DNA of 64,000 nt from JBBQZU01 sp038207425 (GTDB lineage Bacteria; Bacteroidota; Bacteroidia; Flavobacteriales_D; Cryomorphaceae). The translations under genes and the position numbers were made by a program. Each line of letters starts with the position of its first letter. Position 1 is the stretch's first letter. This document shows positions 16,849 through 26,781 of this stretch, in pieces. The notes below the pieces were generated by a model that saw only the letters and a program-made list of their open reading frames with translations, ran no database searches and was not told the origin of the DNA. The stretch covers positions 1 through 64,000 of the forward strand of contig JBBQZU010000012.1 in NCBI GenBank assembly GCA_038207425.1. Reading direction: 5' to 3'.

Positions 16849-17527
16849 TGATAGCGTGTGCGTTTTGGCTTTCTATCACACCATCCTTTAGCTTTATAAG
16901 TCGGTCGGTGCGCTGTGCAATTTCCATTTCATGGGTTACTATCACCACCGTCATTCCCTCGGCATGAACCTGCCTAAGCAAGTCCATTACTGCATAGGAT
17001 GTTGTAGAGTCGAGTGCCCCGGTGGGCTCATCAGCCAAAATAACTTTCGGCTCTGAAATAAGTGAGCGGGCTATTGCCACCCTTTGCTTCTGGCCACCGC
17101 TTAGTTCATTGGGTGTATGCTCAGCCCATTCGAGAAGGCCTACTTTATCGAGGTACTTTCTTGCAAGATCATTGCGTTTGCGGCGGCTTACTCCTTGGTA
17201 ATATAGAGGCAAAGCCACATTTTCCACAGCACTTTTGAATGAAATAAGATTAAAACTCTGGAAAATAAAACCAATAAGTTCGGCTCTGTAGCGCGCGGCC
17301 TTCGTTTCACTCAGGCCCTTGATAAGCCTCCCATTCAATTCATACTTGCCTTCATCATACGAATCGAGAATTCCCAGAATATTGAGCAAGGTAGATTTTC
17401 CTGATCCTGACGAACCCATAATACTCACAAGCTCACCCTTTCCTATTTCAAGATCAATAGACTTTAGCACAAGCAAGGGCTTTGCGCCAATATAGTAGCT
17501 TTTGGAAATATTCTGAAGACTGATCAT
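16841..17527 (-). CDS. MacB/LolD-type ABC ATPase
   Basis: A 228-residue ATPase. Walker A is GSSGSGKSTLLNILG, the signature is LSGGQKQRVAIARSL, Walker B is VILADEPTGALDS, and the switch is VTHEMEIA. These are standard for the LolD/MacB subclass that energises FtsX-type permeases. First gene of the four-gene operon (ATPase, permease, permease, adaptor). Confidence 0.93.
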   Translation of the reverse strand: MISLQNISKSYYIGAKPLLVLKSIDLEIGKGELVSIMGSSGSGKSTLLNILGILDSYDEGKYELNGRLIKGLSETKAARYRAELIGFIFQSFNLISFKSAVENVALPLYYQGVSRRKRNDLARKYLDKVGLLEWAEHTPNELSGGQKQRVAIARSLISEPKVILADEPTGALDSTTSYAVMDLLRQVHAEGMTVVIVTHEMEIAQRTDRLIKLKDGVIESQNAHAINV

Positions 17528-17681
17528 AAAGTGCGGTAACCCGCAAAGGTAACAAACGCGCCAGGTTTAGGATTGGCACAATGTTTTAAATGGCAGCGAG
17601 TGCTGATGGGTGGCATCGGTAAATAAGTCATTCAAGGCATCGGAAAACCTTATTTGCCAAGACGCGGTGATAAAACAAAAA

Positions 17682-17707
17682 ACCGCGACACTATGCAGGG
17701 TCACGGT
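17682..17707 (-). terminator. Rho-independent terminator after the Sus operon
   Basis: On the minus strand ACCGTGAC pairs with GTCGCGGT (one G-U pair) around a ten-base loop and is followed by TTTTTTG. It lies 27 bases after the stop of the 17734 gene, closing the susC-susD operon. Confidence 0.8.
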
Positions 17708-17733
17708 CTTTGGAAATCGAAATCTTAATCGGT

Positions 17734-18585
17734 TTAGTCGCAACCGGGAGTAAGGGTCCAGGTGGAAAATGGCGGCACCTGAATGGGCGATTTGGTGATG
17801 AATACCTGCAACTGCGTTAGCACACTTCCTTCGGGGATGCTAAAAAACTCTTCCGGAAGCATCACGATGGAGAAAAACCCATCACCATCATACTTCAATT
17901 GGAAGCGAGCGTCAGACTCATCACCTTGAAGGGTTATTAATGGGCCACCATCAACCCTGTACCGGTAGAATATTTTCGCATCATCGGGTCCTAAATTTTG
18001 TAGTACAGGGTTGATCTCCTGGTTGTTGTCATAGGTAATGAAAACGTAGTCGTCCTGAAACCACTTTTGTGGAAAGGGACAAACTCTGTCAACGCAAGAG
18101 AGCGGCACAAGAGGCACATTCTGGTCAGCAGATTTCGGCTCACCATCAGGCAAAGCAGCGCCGCTTTTACGCTTTATCAGGAAGCTAATTCCTGTGGCGT
18201 AAATGGCTCCAGGGTCTTGTCCATAAAATGCAGTTGGCACCATTTCCTTGTACCAGTGAGCAGGATTATCAGGGTCTTGTTGCATGTCGTTGTTAGGGTT
18301 GCTGCTTGTCCATTCTCCGTTACCTCCACTGGCCGGAGCCGCGGGTTGCCATGTCCACATAAACAGATTTTGTTCATCGGCAGGCGGTGGTGATACTGCC
18401 CAGTCCTGCAAAAGCGGACACTGACAGTCGGGGTGGCTAAGATCAATGTATACCCTAACTACTGAAGTTACATCGGTAGGCGATGGAGTAACCCATGATG
18501 CACCCTGCCCAAATGCGGTTAATGAAGTGAACAGCATTGCGTACGCTGCAGCGGATTTGATTATAAATGTTCTCATCATACTCAC
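17734..18585 (-). CDS. Secreted SusE/F-position protein, unknown family
   Basis: A 283-residue protein with a signal peptide (about residues 8-26, ending TAFGQG). The mature part begins ASWVTPSPTDVTSVVRVYIDLS, similar in style to the SusE/SusF beta-sandwich opening, and contains several paired cysteines (HPDCQCP, SCVDRVCP, and the terminal Cys). It lacks a lipobox. Last gene of the susC-susD operon, where surface glycan-binding proteins usually sit; it may bind alpha-glucan at the cell surface or in the periplasm. It starts three bases after the stop of the small lipoprotein gene. No named family recognised. Confidence 0.6.
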   Translation of the reverse strand: MSMMRTFIIKSAAAYAMLFTSLTAFGQGASWVTPSPTDVTSVVRVYIDLSHPDCQCPLLQDWAVSPPPADEQNLFMWTWQPAAPASGGNGEWTSSNPNNDMQQDPDNPAHWYKEMVPTAFYGQDPGAIYATGISFLIKRKSGAALPDGEPKSADQNVPLVPLSCVDRVCPFPQKWFQDDYVFITYDNNQEINPVLQNLGPDDAKIFYRYRVDGGPLITLQGDESDARFQLKYDGDGFFSIVMLPEEFFSIPEGSVLTQLQVFITKSPIQVPPFSTWTLTPGCD

Positions 18586-18587
18586 GA

Positions 18588-19085
18588 TTAATTGGCTCTG
18601 TTAAACACAAAACGGTATCCCACTGCGGGCTTTGTTACACCATCTACGGTGCATTCCTTGATAACAAACCTTATTTTAAGCTGGGCATCATTAATTCGCG
18701 TTGGCCCTGCAAGGAGCATGTTTGTTACAACGCCATTGGATGTAACTCTTATCTGAGTTGGTGTTTCGTTATTTGGAAAAAATACCCAAGTACCGGCAGC
18801 GGGGAAAACATTCTTGCCACTTCCGGCAATGGAAACAAAACTTCCGTCAGCGCCAAAACGCAGATTGAGCGGATCGCCCTGGGTATAAAAATCTGTAATG
18901 TCTTTTTGAGGTGCAGCCGGATTGGTTTCATCAATGATGGCGGCGCTTTCAAATACCCAGTCGTTTGCCACCAATCCTTCTATTTTGCTAAAAGGATCAC
19001 CTATGGGTACTTCGTCGTCCTTGCACCCCGTAATCTGAAGTGCCGTTGCCAATGCTAAGAGCAATATGATGCGTATGTTTTTCAT
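18588..19085 (-). CDS. DUF5004-like lipoprotein of the Sus operon
   Basis: A 165-residue lipoprotein with a lipobox at QITGC. The body starts GLVANDWVFESAAIID and contains a calycin-like pattern (LRFGADGSFVS, AAGTWVFFPNN), which resembles the lipocalin-like DUF5004/DUF4923 group that is common next to SusD genes. It lies 11 bases after susD. Probably surface-exposed and part of the glycan-binding complex; the specific role is inferred from position. Confidence 0.65.
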   Translation of the reverse strand: MKNIRIILLLALATALQITGCKDDEVPIGDPFSKIEGLVANDWVFESAAIIDETNPAAPQKDITDFYTQGDPLNLRFGADGSFVSIAGSGKNVFPAAGTWVFFPNNETPTQIRVTSNGVVTNMLLAGPTRINDAQLKIRFVIKECTVDGVTKPAVGYRFVFNRAN

Positions 19086-19096
19086 TGAGTTTCTAA

Positions 19097-20476
19097 TTAA
19101 TTACATCCTCCTGTTGGGTTAAGCGGAAATCCATCAACCTGTTCCGTTACCGGAAACTGCAAAGCCATACCCGGACAATCCCAGGGGGCATTGCGAATAA
19201 GAATATCCTCGCCTTCGGCCCCTCTTCGTTTCAATTGTTGGGTGCGGTCGCCGGTAAACGCCAACTCAAAGCGGCGTTCGTTTCGGGCAGCGCTTTTTAT
19301 TTGATCCGCGTTGGCACTTTCAGGTAAATTAAAAAGATCATTGCCATAGGCCCTTGACCTGATCAGATTGATATCGTTTACCGCTGTTGTAAGGTTTAAA
19401 TTCAGATAGGAAAGTGCTTCGGCTCTGGTAAGGCGCATCTCTGTGATAGAAAGCACAGGTATGTGAAAGTTGTCGGCGTTGAAGATATTTGTCTCGAAGA
19501 AGGTATTATCGTCCTGTGTTGTCTGTTCATAAAACGTTGCTCTTGGGCCGCCATTGGTTGTAGCAGCATTATAATACTCAGGTTGTAATCTGAGTATCGT
19601 GTTTACCAACGTTGAATAATTGTTTCTAAATGCACCGGACCTGTTGTCCGAAACATTCTCACCCCTTGGCGCTGAGTATATTGCAAAAATGGCTTCAGAA
19701 CTTACCTCAGGCCAGGTATAAAAAGTAAGTGTATCAGCAAGTGTAAAGGGACTGCTTTCAATTACTTCAGTGGCATACGATGCGGCAAGGTTGTACTCGT
19801 GCATTTGGAAATATACTCTGCTAAGTAAAGCCTTAGCAGCCCATTTATTTGCATAAACATCATTCTGGTCAGGAAGGTTTGCTTCAGCAAAAATAAGATC
19901 AGAAATCACAACATCGTACACTTCTGCTACGGTGCTGCGGGGCAAAGCATCAGGCCTGGTGAAAGTTCGTATTGCCACCCCGAAATGGGTATTTGAAGGA
20001 GTAAAGCCGTAGGGCTGAGCAAAAAGGCGAACTACATCAAAATGTGCCAGCGCTCTCAGAAATCGAGCTTCTGCTTCGAAGCGCAGCACCTCATCTTCAC
20101 TTAAAGAAATATTGCCTATGTTTTCAATAACTGAGTTGGCCCTTAAAATAGCACGGTAAGATTGTCGGAAACCGTCGCCCACCGAACCATTAAAAAAGAT
20201 GGTATTTCGCTGCCATACTTCAGCATAGTCGTCATTCTGGGTTGGCCTAATCAGGTTGTCGCCAAGCAGCTCGCCAAGATTTTGAAGCCTGCCATCATAC
20301 GTGTTGGCCGCAATATCATAAACAGAATTCAGCAATTCCTGAAGATGTTGTGGGTTCGTTATGGCCTCATCAGGCGTGAGCTGATCGGGTTTTTTATCCA
20401 GTAGGTCCTCGCATGATGTGAGTGACAATAGGGCTGCCGCTGCGGCAAGTATAGTGAGTGTTTTAAAACTTTTCAT
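19097..20476 (-). CDS. susD: SusD/RagB-type surface glycan-binding lipoprotein
   Basis: A 459-residue lipoprotein (lipobox LTSCE at about residue 22). The N-terminal SusD-like part has DKKPDQLTPDEAITNPQHLQ; the TPR-rich middle includes EAEARFLRALAHFDVVRLFA (RagB/SusD signature); the C-terminal end has RNERRFELAFTGDRTQQLKRR. SusD forms the lid of the SusC porin and captures oligosaccharides. It starts ten bases after susC. Given the surrounding amylases the ligand is most likely malto-oligosaccharide. Confidence 0.95.
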   Translation of the reverse strand: MKSFKTLTILAAAAALLSLTSCEDLLDKKPDQLTPDEAITNPQHLQELLNSVYDIAANTYDGRLQNLGELLGDNLIRPTQNDDYAEVWQRNTIFFNGSVGDGFRQSYRAILRANSVIENIGNISLSEDEVLRFEAEARFLRALAHFDVVRLFAQPYGFTPSNTHFGVAIRTFTRPDALPRSTVAEVYDVVISDLIFAEANLPDQNDVYANKWAAKALLSRVYFQMHEYNLAASYATEVIESSPFTLADTLTFYTWPEVSSEAIFAIYSAPRGENVSDNRSGAFRNNYSTLVNTILRLQPEYYNAATTNGGPRATFYEQTTQDDNTFFETNIFNADNFHIPVLSITEMRLTRAEALSYLNLNLTTAVNDINLIRSRAYGNDLFNLPESANADQIKSAARNERRFELAFTGDRTQQLKRRGAEGEDILIRNAPWDCPGMALQFPVTEQVDGFPLNPTGGCN

Positions 20477-20486
20477 CGCTAATTAA

Positions 20487-23400
20487 TTAAAAGTTCAGGT
20501 TAAATTGCAGTACAAACGACATTTCCTGTGGTGGCGTGAGGTATGAAATATTGGGACTCATATTTCGGTCGTTTACATTCTCGAAGTCACGGGCAATTTC
20601 AGGGTCAAGACCTCCAAAATTGGTGATGGTGAAAAAGTTCATGGCAGAAGCAGTAACCGAAGCCCTGTCGAATTTCATTGCTCCAACGGTGAATGAAGGC
20701 AAATTATACGTTACGCTGAGTCTTCTAAATCGCATGTAGTCGCCTTGGTGCAGCCACATATCGGTATTAATCCATGGGGTGCCGGCTCCGTGGGTTTCGG
20801 TAAGCCTTGTAAGTCTTGGGAAGGCGGCTTCATCACCGGGTTGTCTCCATCGGTCAAAAATCTCCGTGCGCATATTCCAGTCTGTTACTACTCCAAGCTG
20901 ACGTTTTGATGATGAGTCGTAGATGTTGGCACCAAGGCTGTATACCACAACAAGGCCAACTTCCCAACGCTTATAGGTCCAAGTATTGGTCCAACCGCCT
21001 ACTGCTTTTGGCAAAACCCTCCCTATCGGAACCCTGTTGGCAGGATCCCATGTAAACGTAGGGTTGCCATTTAGGTCGAGGTAAACAGGCCTTCCTGTTT
21101 CAGAATCAACGTGCGAGAAGCGCACCAGAAAATTGGTTCCAACCGGTGCACCCACCACCACGCGGGTGTCATTGGTACCACCTGATACAGCGTCAGGTGA
21201 ATAGTCGCCGATGGATGTAATTTTGTTGTCATTGTAGGCAATGTTCAGGTCGGAGCGCCAGATGAAGTCTCGGCTGTCTATTATATTGGCACCTATTTCC
21301 AATTCTACTCCCTGATTAACGATTCGTCCCAGGTTATCCCAAAAATTATCAAATCCCGTTGATGGCTGAGGCGAAACATTGAGCAATACATCGCGGGTAT
21401 TCTTCTTGTAAACGGATATTTTTGATGTAAGGCGGTCTTCAAAGAAACCCATTTCAAGACTGGCATCTATGATATTTGCTGTCTCCCATCGGATATCCGG
21501 ATTTGAAGGAGTTGCTAAAAATCTGATAGGCTCATTATTGTAACTGTTTTCAACAATTGCAAATGATCCATACTGCTGGTAATCGGGAATCGCTGCATTA
21601 CCCACAAGGCCTACACCTGCGGTCAGTTTAAGAAAACTGAACACGCCGAGGTCTTCGATAAATGCTTCATCAGAAAGAATCCAACCTGCTGAAGCCGAAG
21701 GGAAAAATCCGTAACGGTTGTTTGCTCCAAACTTAGAACTTCCATCTACCCTTGCAGAAACCTGTGCAAAATACTTGCGCTTAAAATCATAATTCACCCT
21801 GGCAAAATAACTGATAAAGTTAGACCTTCCGGTCACTCTCGAACCCCCATTGATAAACCCTGGAACAGCCGCAATGGTATCGCCTTCCACAATTTCCTGT
21901 GGAATGAATTCCTGATTGAGAAGATCTCTATTCCTGAAGAATGGGCCAGTAACCGACGGATCTTCACGGGTTATATTATTCAGCCCTCTGTTTCTCGATT
22001 GCTGATATTCAGAACCTACAAGGAAAGTAAAACTGTTATTGTCATCAAGATCGTACATGTAGTTCGCAGTAACGTTCGTATTCCAGTTATCAACCCATGT
22101 AGGATATCGCTCTGCCCTGCTCGAAAAGTTCTGCAGCCTATTTGCGTTGCGAAGTAATTTATCAGTGTAAATGTCATCGCGAAGATCCATGTAGTCAAAT
22201 GCGAAGCTTCCGCTTACGATCAAATTTTTAACGGGTTCATAATCAAGACGCACATTTGATAGCGATCTCCACTCCTGGGTTCTCCACTCTTGTCCCTCTC
22301 TCTGACGCACAGGATTTGGTCCATTGGTCCAAAAGTCAGTTGCAGCGTGCTCGAGCACAGAATCACCGTTTGCAAGGTATGAGTACTTATCAGTACCCCA
22401 GTAAATAGGATAGATAGGAAGGGCGGTTGACATGGCGTCGCCAAGACCACCGCTCCATGCCGCAGATACCCTGTTATTTACACCGCGGCTAAGCGATGTT
22501 CCAAAGCCCAGTTTCAGGTTTTTTGCGAGTTGCCAATCTATGTTGGTCCTGAAAGAAGTACGTTCATAGCTATTTCCAATAAGGAATGTGCCATTGTCTT
22601 CATATCCAACACCAAAAAATGCGTTCACCTTGTCCCAACCACGCGATACACCGAGATTATAAGCTTGCTTAAAGCCAACTCCAATGGTTTCATCCACCCA
22701 GTCGGTATCGGTTTTGCGGGCATCATCCCAGCTAACACCGCCGGGGAGAGGAGCTAAACCCACATTGCCGTCATTTTCCCAGGCTTCCTGATAAAGCTGA
22801 AGGTATTGGCTGCTGTTGAGCATATTGGGTCGTGCGGTAGGGTGCGATGTACCCAGCCTGGCCGAAAAATCAAACTTCACTCCTTTGTTTCTGCCTCTTT
22901 TGGTGGTAATTAGGATAACTCCGTTTGCGCCCCTAGAACCATATATACCGGTGGCAGCAGCGTCCTTAAGTATATCGATAGATTCTATATCGTTTGGGTT
23001 AATGGTGGCTAGGGGATTGGTATTCATACCCCCTCTGTTTCCGTTAAGGAAATAATCCTGCGTTATGGGAATTCCATCTACGACATACAATGGGTCGCCT
23101 CCTGCTGAAATTGATGCTATACCTCTAATTCGAACCACTGAAGCTGAACCTGCCATGCCGCTGCCCTGGGTTACCTGCACACCGGCAGCTTTTCCCTGTA
23201 GTGCGGCTTCAAAGCTCGGCGCGGGTATATCGGTAATGTCTTTGGGCTTCACCGTGGTGATGGAGCCGGTAACTTCGCGCTTACGTTGCACCCCGTAACC
23301 AACCACCACAAATTCTGAAAGCACTTCCGCATCTACTTCCATATTTTTATTTACAGTAAGGTTGCCGGTGGCAGGCATGGTTACTGTTTGCACCAAATCC

Positions 23401-23639
23401 TTATACCCAATAAAAGTAAATACAAGGGTATACTGCCCGGGAGCCACATTTTCTATGGAGTACTTGCCATCCATGTCAGAGGCGTCGCCTTTTGTTGATG
23501 CTTCAATCCGAACGGTGACACCCGGCATGGTCTGACCTTTCTCATCATAAACAGTTCCGGTAATGTTTTGACTAAAAGCCGATACTGTTATGAACAGTGC
23601 GCCCACTACAGTCAGAATCTTTTGAGTATAAGATTTCAT
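20487..23639 (-). CDS. susC: SusC/RagA TonB-dependent outer-membrane oligosaccharide transporter
   Basis: A 1050-residue protein with a signal peptide (ending AFSQN), a carboxypeptidase-regulatory-like domain (GTVYDEKGQTMPGVTVRIE, residues 27-100), a TonB box region VVVGYGVQRKREVTGSI, the SusC plug signature VRIRGIASISAGGDPLYVVDG, then the long beta-barrel ending FVLQFNLNF with a terminal Phe. It imports oligosaccharides with energy from TonB-ExbBD. First gene of the operon susC-susD-lipoprotein-secreted protein. The 190 bases upstream contain the terminator of the amylase gene and no clear TAnnTTTG promoter. Confidence 0.96.
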   Translation of the reverse strand: MKSYTQKILTVVGALFITVSAFSQNITGTVYDEKGQTMPGVTVRIEASTKGDASDMDGKYSIENVAPGQYTLVFTFIGYKDLVQTVTMPATGNLTVNKNMEVDAEVLSEFVVVGYGVQRKREVTGSITTVKPKDITDIPAPSFEAALQGKAAGVQVTQGSGMAGSASVVRIRGIASISAGGDPLYVVDGIPITQDYFLNGNRGGMNTNPLATINPNDIESIDILKDAAATGIYGSRGANGVILITTKRGRNKGVKFDFSARLGTSHPTARPNMLNSSQYLQLYQEAWENDGNVGLAPLPGGVSWDDARKTDTDWVDETIGVGFKQAYNLGVSRGWDKVNAFFGVGYEDNGTFLIGNSYERTSFRTNIDWQLAKNLKLGFGTSLSRGVNNRVSAAWSGGLGDAMSTALPIYPIYWGTDKYSYLANGDSVLEHAATDFWTNGPNPVRQREGQEWRTQEWRSLSNVRLDYEPVKNLIVSGSFAFDYMDLRDDIYTDKLLRNANRLQNFSSRAERYPTWVDNWNTNVTANYMYDLDDNNSFTFLVGSEYQQSRNRGLNNITREDPSVTGPFFRNRDLLNQEFIPQEIVEGDTIAAVPGFINGGSRVTGRSNFISYFARVNYDFKRKYFAQVSARVDGSSKFGANNRYGFFPSASAGWILSDEAFIEDLGVFSFLKLTAGVGLVGNAAIPDYQQYGSFAIVENSYNNEPIRFLATPSNPDIRWETANIIDASLEMGFFEDRLTSKISVYKKNTRDVLLNVSPQPSTGFDNFWDNLGRIVNQGVELEIGANIIDSRDFIWRSDLNIAYNDNKITSIGDYSPDAVSGGTNDTRVVVGAPVGTNFLVRFSHVDSETGRPVYLDLNGNPTFTWDPANRVPIGRVLPKAVGGWTNTWTYKRWEVGLVVVYSLGANIYDSSSKRQLGVVTDWNMRTEIFDRWRQPGDEAAFPRLTRLTETHGAGTPWINTDMWLHQGDYMRFRRLSVTYNLPSFTVGAMKFDRASVTASAMNFFTITNFGGLDPEIARDFENVNDRNMSPNISYLTPPQEMSFVLQFNLNF

Positions 23640-23810
23640 CCCACTAAATAAGATTGGTTAAAAATTTTTTGCTTGAGGCCGCTTTAAATGACAGGCTTTC
23701 GATTTCCTCATTCTTGCGCCCCAAAAGGGTTTAGTAAAGCACTTTTGACGGGCGCTAAATTAACAGTTTTTGTATTGTGTTAACCATACACTATCAAATT
23801 GTAAAAAAAA

Positions 23811-23846
23811 AATAATGCTTCAGCGCCTCAGCGCTGAAGCATTATT
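23811..23846 (-). terminator. Terminator hairpin that includes the amylase stop codon
   Basis: A perfect 16-bp inverted repeat (AATAATGCTTCAGCGC and its complement) with loop CTCA. On the minus strand it is followed by nine or more Ts. The left arm, read in mRNA sense, encodes the last six amino acids KIMLQR; the stop TGA (23828-23830) is in the loop. So the coding end and the terminator share the same bases. Confidence 0.85.
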
Positions 23847-26653
23847 TTAGAAACTGCTGATCCTGAATCAGAAACAAATTGAATCAAGTAAATTCCGTTG
23901 GCAAGTTTGGCACCGCTTTGGTCTGTTCCGGCCCAGTGTAGCATATGGTTGCCGGGTGTTTGAATACCATTGTATAGCATATCGAGGGTTCGGCCTTGCA
24001 TATCGAGCACACGAACCTGTAGTTTTTGAGCGCTTTCTATACTGTAACTCACTTGTGTAAAATCGTAGAATGGGTTTGGATAGGCATTGATTAAGACACC
24101 GCCTCCAAAGGCTGCTTCTTCAATACCCAAAGAAAGATCGGGAGTTTCAAGTTCTACATCGGTGTAGATACGGTACTCACCCGGTTGCAGCAAGAAGGGA
24201 TTGCTGAGATTGTTCTCGATGATCGATTCGCCTGCAAAATAATCGTACCATGTTCCGGGATGTGTGAAGCCCGGTACCATTGAAATTGGGTTTACCGAAA
24301 AATTGGCGATGATTACTACGTCCATAGTGGTATGCTCAATGATGAGTCGCTTGCCAAATCCGGCGACATCATAGTTGTAGTCGGTCGAACCGAATGCCGG
24401 ATAGTCGCGCTTGAGTTTATTAATGGCAGAATAAACTTTGTACAAGCGCTGCCTTTCAGCGTGGTAATAATAATCCCAGCGAATGGGCTTGTTGGCTGTA
24501 CGACAATCTTCGTTGACCGTGCCGTCGGGGCAGTGATTTATGCTGTAGTCATAGCCAAGCTCTCCAAACTGCCATATCATTTTGGGGCCGAGTAGCGGAA
24601 TGTTCATAGCTGCGCTGGCTTCCATACGCGAAAGTGCTACAGGAATCTGGCGGGTATTGTGATTCGGGTTGCTCTGACTGCCAAATTGGATATTTTTGTA
24701 CATCAAACGCTCTTCGTCATGGCTTTCGGCATATGATACCAAGTTAGGTTGATTCCATCCACGTGCCTGGTAATTGGCCCAGTTGAGGTTGCTGGTGTAG
24801 CCCATCGTGGCTTCGTTGAATTCATGATTCATATTTCCCCAGAGCAAAAAGCCATTGTTGGCAAGCACCGTTTCTTCATTGTTTGCTGCGAAATGCTCAA
24901 GAATAAGGTATGCACTGGGATCTACTTCCGATATTTCATTCTTGATACGGGTCCAGTGATTAATTCGGTTTTGATCATATGCACTCCAGGCTCCTACATT
25001 ACCCAATGTATTGTTTTGGGTGAACCCCTTACTTAAATCAAAGCGAAACCCGTCAAACTTAAACTCTTCTACCAAAAAGTGCATATTGCGCTTCATAAAT
25101 GCCTGGGTAGCCAAAGAGTTATGGTTATAATCGTAGCCTACATTGAATGGGTGGGTGGCAACAATATTAAAATACGGACTTTGAGCAGTTACGGGGCCTG
25201 CAGCTCCATTCTGCGAGTACATTCTCACCTGGGGATTTTGACCAAATGAGTGGTTGAATACCACATCGAGTATTACGGCGATACCACGGGAATGGCATTC
25301 ATCGATGAACTTTTTCAAATCATCTTTTGTACCGTAGTACTTATCTATTGCGAAATAAAACATTGGATTGTACCCCCAGCTTTCATTGCCTTCAAATTCC
25401 TGAACGGGCATCAGTTGAATCGCGTTTACTCCCAGCCTTTCGAGATAACCGAGGGTGTCAATAAGCGACTGAAAACTATGCTGCTCTGTAAAGTCGCGCA
25501 CCAGCAGTTCATATACAATCAAACGCTCTTTTGGCGGGCGCTGAAAGTTGGTTACTTGCCAATCATACGGCTGCTGTGCAGTTTGAAGCACAGACACAAT
25601 TTGGGTTGTTAGCCCATTGGGATAAGATATTAAGTTGGGGTAGGTCTCGCTGCTTATCCACTGATCATTCCAGGGGTCGAGAATTTTCTCGGAATAGATG
25701 TCTGCAACGCGCATATCTACCAAGTCTATGCTGTATTGAAAGCGGTACTCTTCACCGACAGTTAAATTATTCAGTTGTACCCAAAAACGATCGCCGCTCA
25801 GGGTTTTCTTGGCGAAATATTCAGGATGAAATTCCCAGTTATTGAAATCTCCCAGCACATAAACGAAGTTCTTAAATGGAGCAAAAATCTGAAGAATTAC
25901 CGTATTGTCATCTAAGTAGTTTATACCGTCGATAGTGCCGTTTGGTGGATCCTGCACCAAAGGGGCTCCCTGCAAAATTACATAGGTGGAATCGTAAATG
26001 GTTTCTGTACCGTCATTGGCTTCCATCCATAACCAGTATTGTCCTAAGGGTTCGCCGGTAAAATCAATTGAAGCGCTCAAGCTGGCAATATCATTTCCTG
26101 TTGCAAGCAGATCATCGTTTTTATAAAGGCTGATGCTTGCAGCAGTATTTGTTTGCGCCTCTAAGAGAAAATTGGTTGGAATATTCAAAAGAATTTGGGT
26201 GCCAAGAGGCGCGGTAATAGCTCCGGAAAAATCGGTATTATATAAGTCTACAAAAATATCTGAGTCATCGGCTGCACGGCCTACAACAGTGCCACCAGCA
26301 TTTCTGAAAACAAAAGCCAATTGCAATACTACATCGCTTCCCTGAAGATTGTAAAACTGCGATATGTCAATTGTTTTTTGATGAACATTATTCCCCATTG
26401 GGGTCATCAATACATTATTGTCTGCAGTGCCCCAATTGCCCTGCACATTCTGCCAGCCATTCTGGCCCTGAAGAATTACACCTGTGTGCATATACACCGG
26501 CACCACACCTGTAAGCGCGCCATTGCCTTGTGTGGCATTGAAAGTAATCGTTACTACATCATTCTGCGTAGCAAAGAAAGGATTTAAAGTCACCTGAGCC
26601 AGTGAAAACAGTGCTACAAGGGTGAAGGAGATTGTAAAAAGTAAATTTTTCAT
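23828..26653 (-). CDS. Secreted GH13 alpha-amylase with T9SS sorting tail
   Basis: Start at 26653 (or 26656) is chosen because it opens the signal peptide ending LFSLAQ. The roughly 940-residue protein has N-terminal beta-sandwich modules (about 20-250), an E-set/CBM48-like module (VYVLGDFNNWEFHPEYF), a GH13 barrel with VILDVVFNHSFGQ (region I), FDGFRFDLSKGF (nucleophile Asp), YLILEHF (acid Glu) and YAESHDEERL (region IV), and a C-terminal type-A T9SS tail (INAYPNPFYDF ... LANGIYLIQFVSDSG). It would be released or anchored at the surface and cut starch for SusCD. A promoter with an operator-like palindrome lies upstream, and its terminator overlaps the stop. Confidence 0.93.
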   Translation of the reverse strand: MKNLLFTISFTLVALFSLAQVTLNPFFATQNDVVTITFNATQGNGALTGVVPVYMHTGVILQGQNGWQNVQGNWGTADNNVLMTPMGNNVHQKTIDISQFYNLQGSDVVLQLAFVFRNAGGTVVGRAADDSDIFVDLYNTDFSGAITAPLGTQILLNIPTNFLLEAQTNTAASISLYKNDDLLATGNDIASLSASIDFTGEPLGQYWLWMEANDGTETIYDSTYVILQGAPLVQDPPNGTIDGINYLDDNTVILQIFAPFKNFVYVLGDFNNWEFHPEYFAKKTLSGDRFWVQLNNLTVGEEYRFQYSIDLVDMRVADIYSEKILDPWNDQWISSETYPNLISYPNGLTTQIVSVLQTAQQPYDWQVTNFQRPPKERLIVYELLVRDFTEQHSFQSLIDTLGYLERLGVNAIQLMPVQEFEGNESWGYNPMFYFAIDKYYGTKDDLKKFIDECHSRGIAVILDVVFNHSFGQNPQVRMYSQNGAAGPVTAQSPYFNIVATHPFNVGYDYNHNSLATQAFMKRNMHFLVEEFKFDGFRFDLSKGFTQNNTLGNVGAWSAYDQNRINHWTRIKNEISEVDPSAYLILEHFAANNEETVLANNGFLLWGNMNHEFNEATMGYTSNLNWANYQARGWNQPNLVSYAESHDEERLMYKNIQFGSQSNPNHNTRQIPVALSRMEASAAMNIPLLGPKMIWQFGELGYDYSINHCPDGTVNEDCRTANKPIRWDYYYHAERQRLYKVYSAINKLKRDYPAFGSTDYNYDVAGFGKRLIIEHTTMDVVIIANFSVNPISMVPGFTHPGTWYDYFAGESIIENNLSNPFLLQPGEYRIYTDVELETPDLSLGIEEAAFGGGVLINAYPNPFYDFTQVSYSIESAQKLQVRVLDMQGRTLDMLYNGIQTPGNHMLHWAGTDQSGAKLANGIYLIQFVSDSGSAVSKIMLQR

Positions 26654-26692
26654 CATGGGTGCAAAATTTGGTGATTTCAGAATTAATAGTGT

Positions 26693-26730
26693 CAAAACTA
26701 CACTATAAGATTCATTTGAACAAATTCAAA
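26693..26730 (-). promoter_or_regulatory. Promoter with operator-like palindrome, amylase gene
   Basis: Minus strand: -7 element TAGTTTTG (26700-26693, fits TAnnTTTG), 20 bases after a TTTG at 26724-26721. That TTTG lies inside the palindrome TTTGAA-TTTG-TTCAAA (26730-26715). The same arrangement occurs upstream of the 30462-32198 gene. A regulator binding here would compete with sigma factor. Confidence 0.6.
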
Positions 26731-26781
26731 AGACAAAAAAAACATCACATCCTTAAAATCCCAAGGATTAAAATATAGAAC

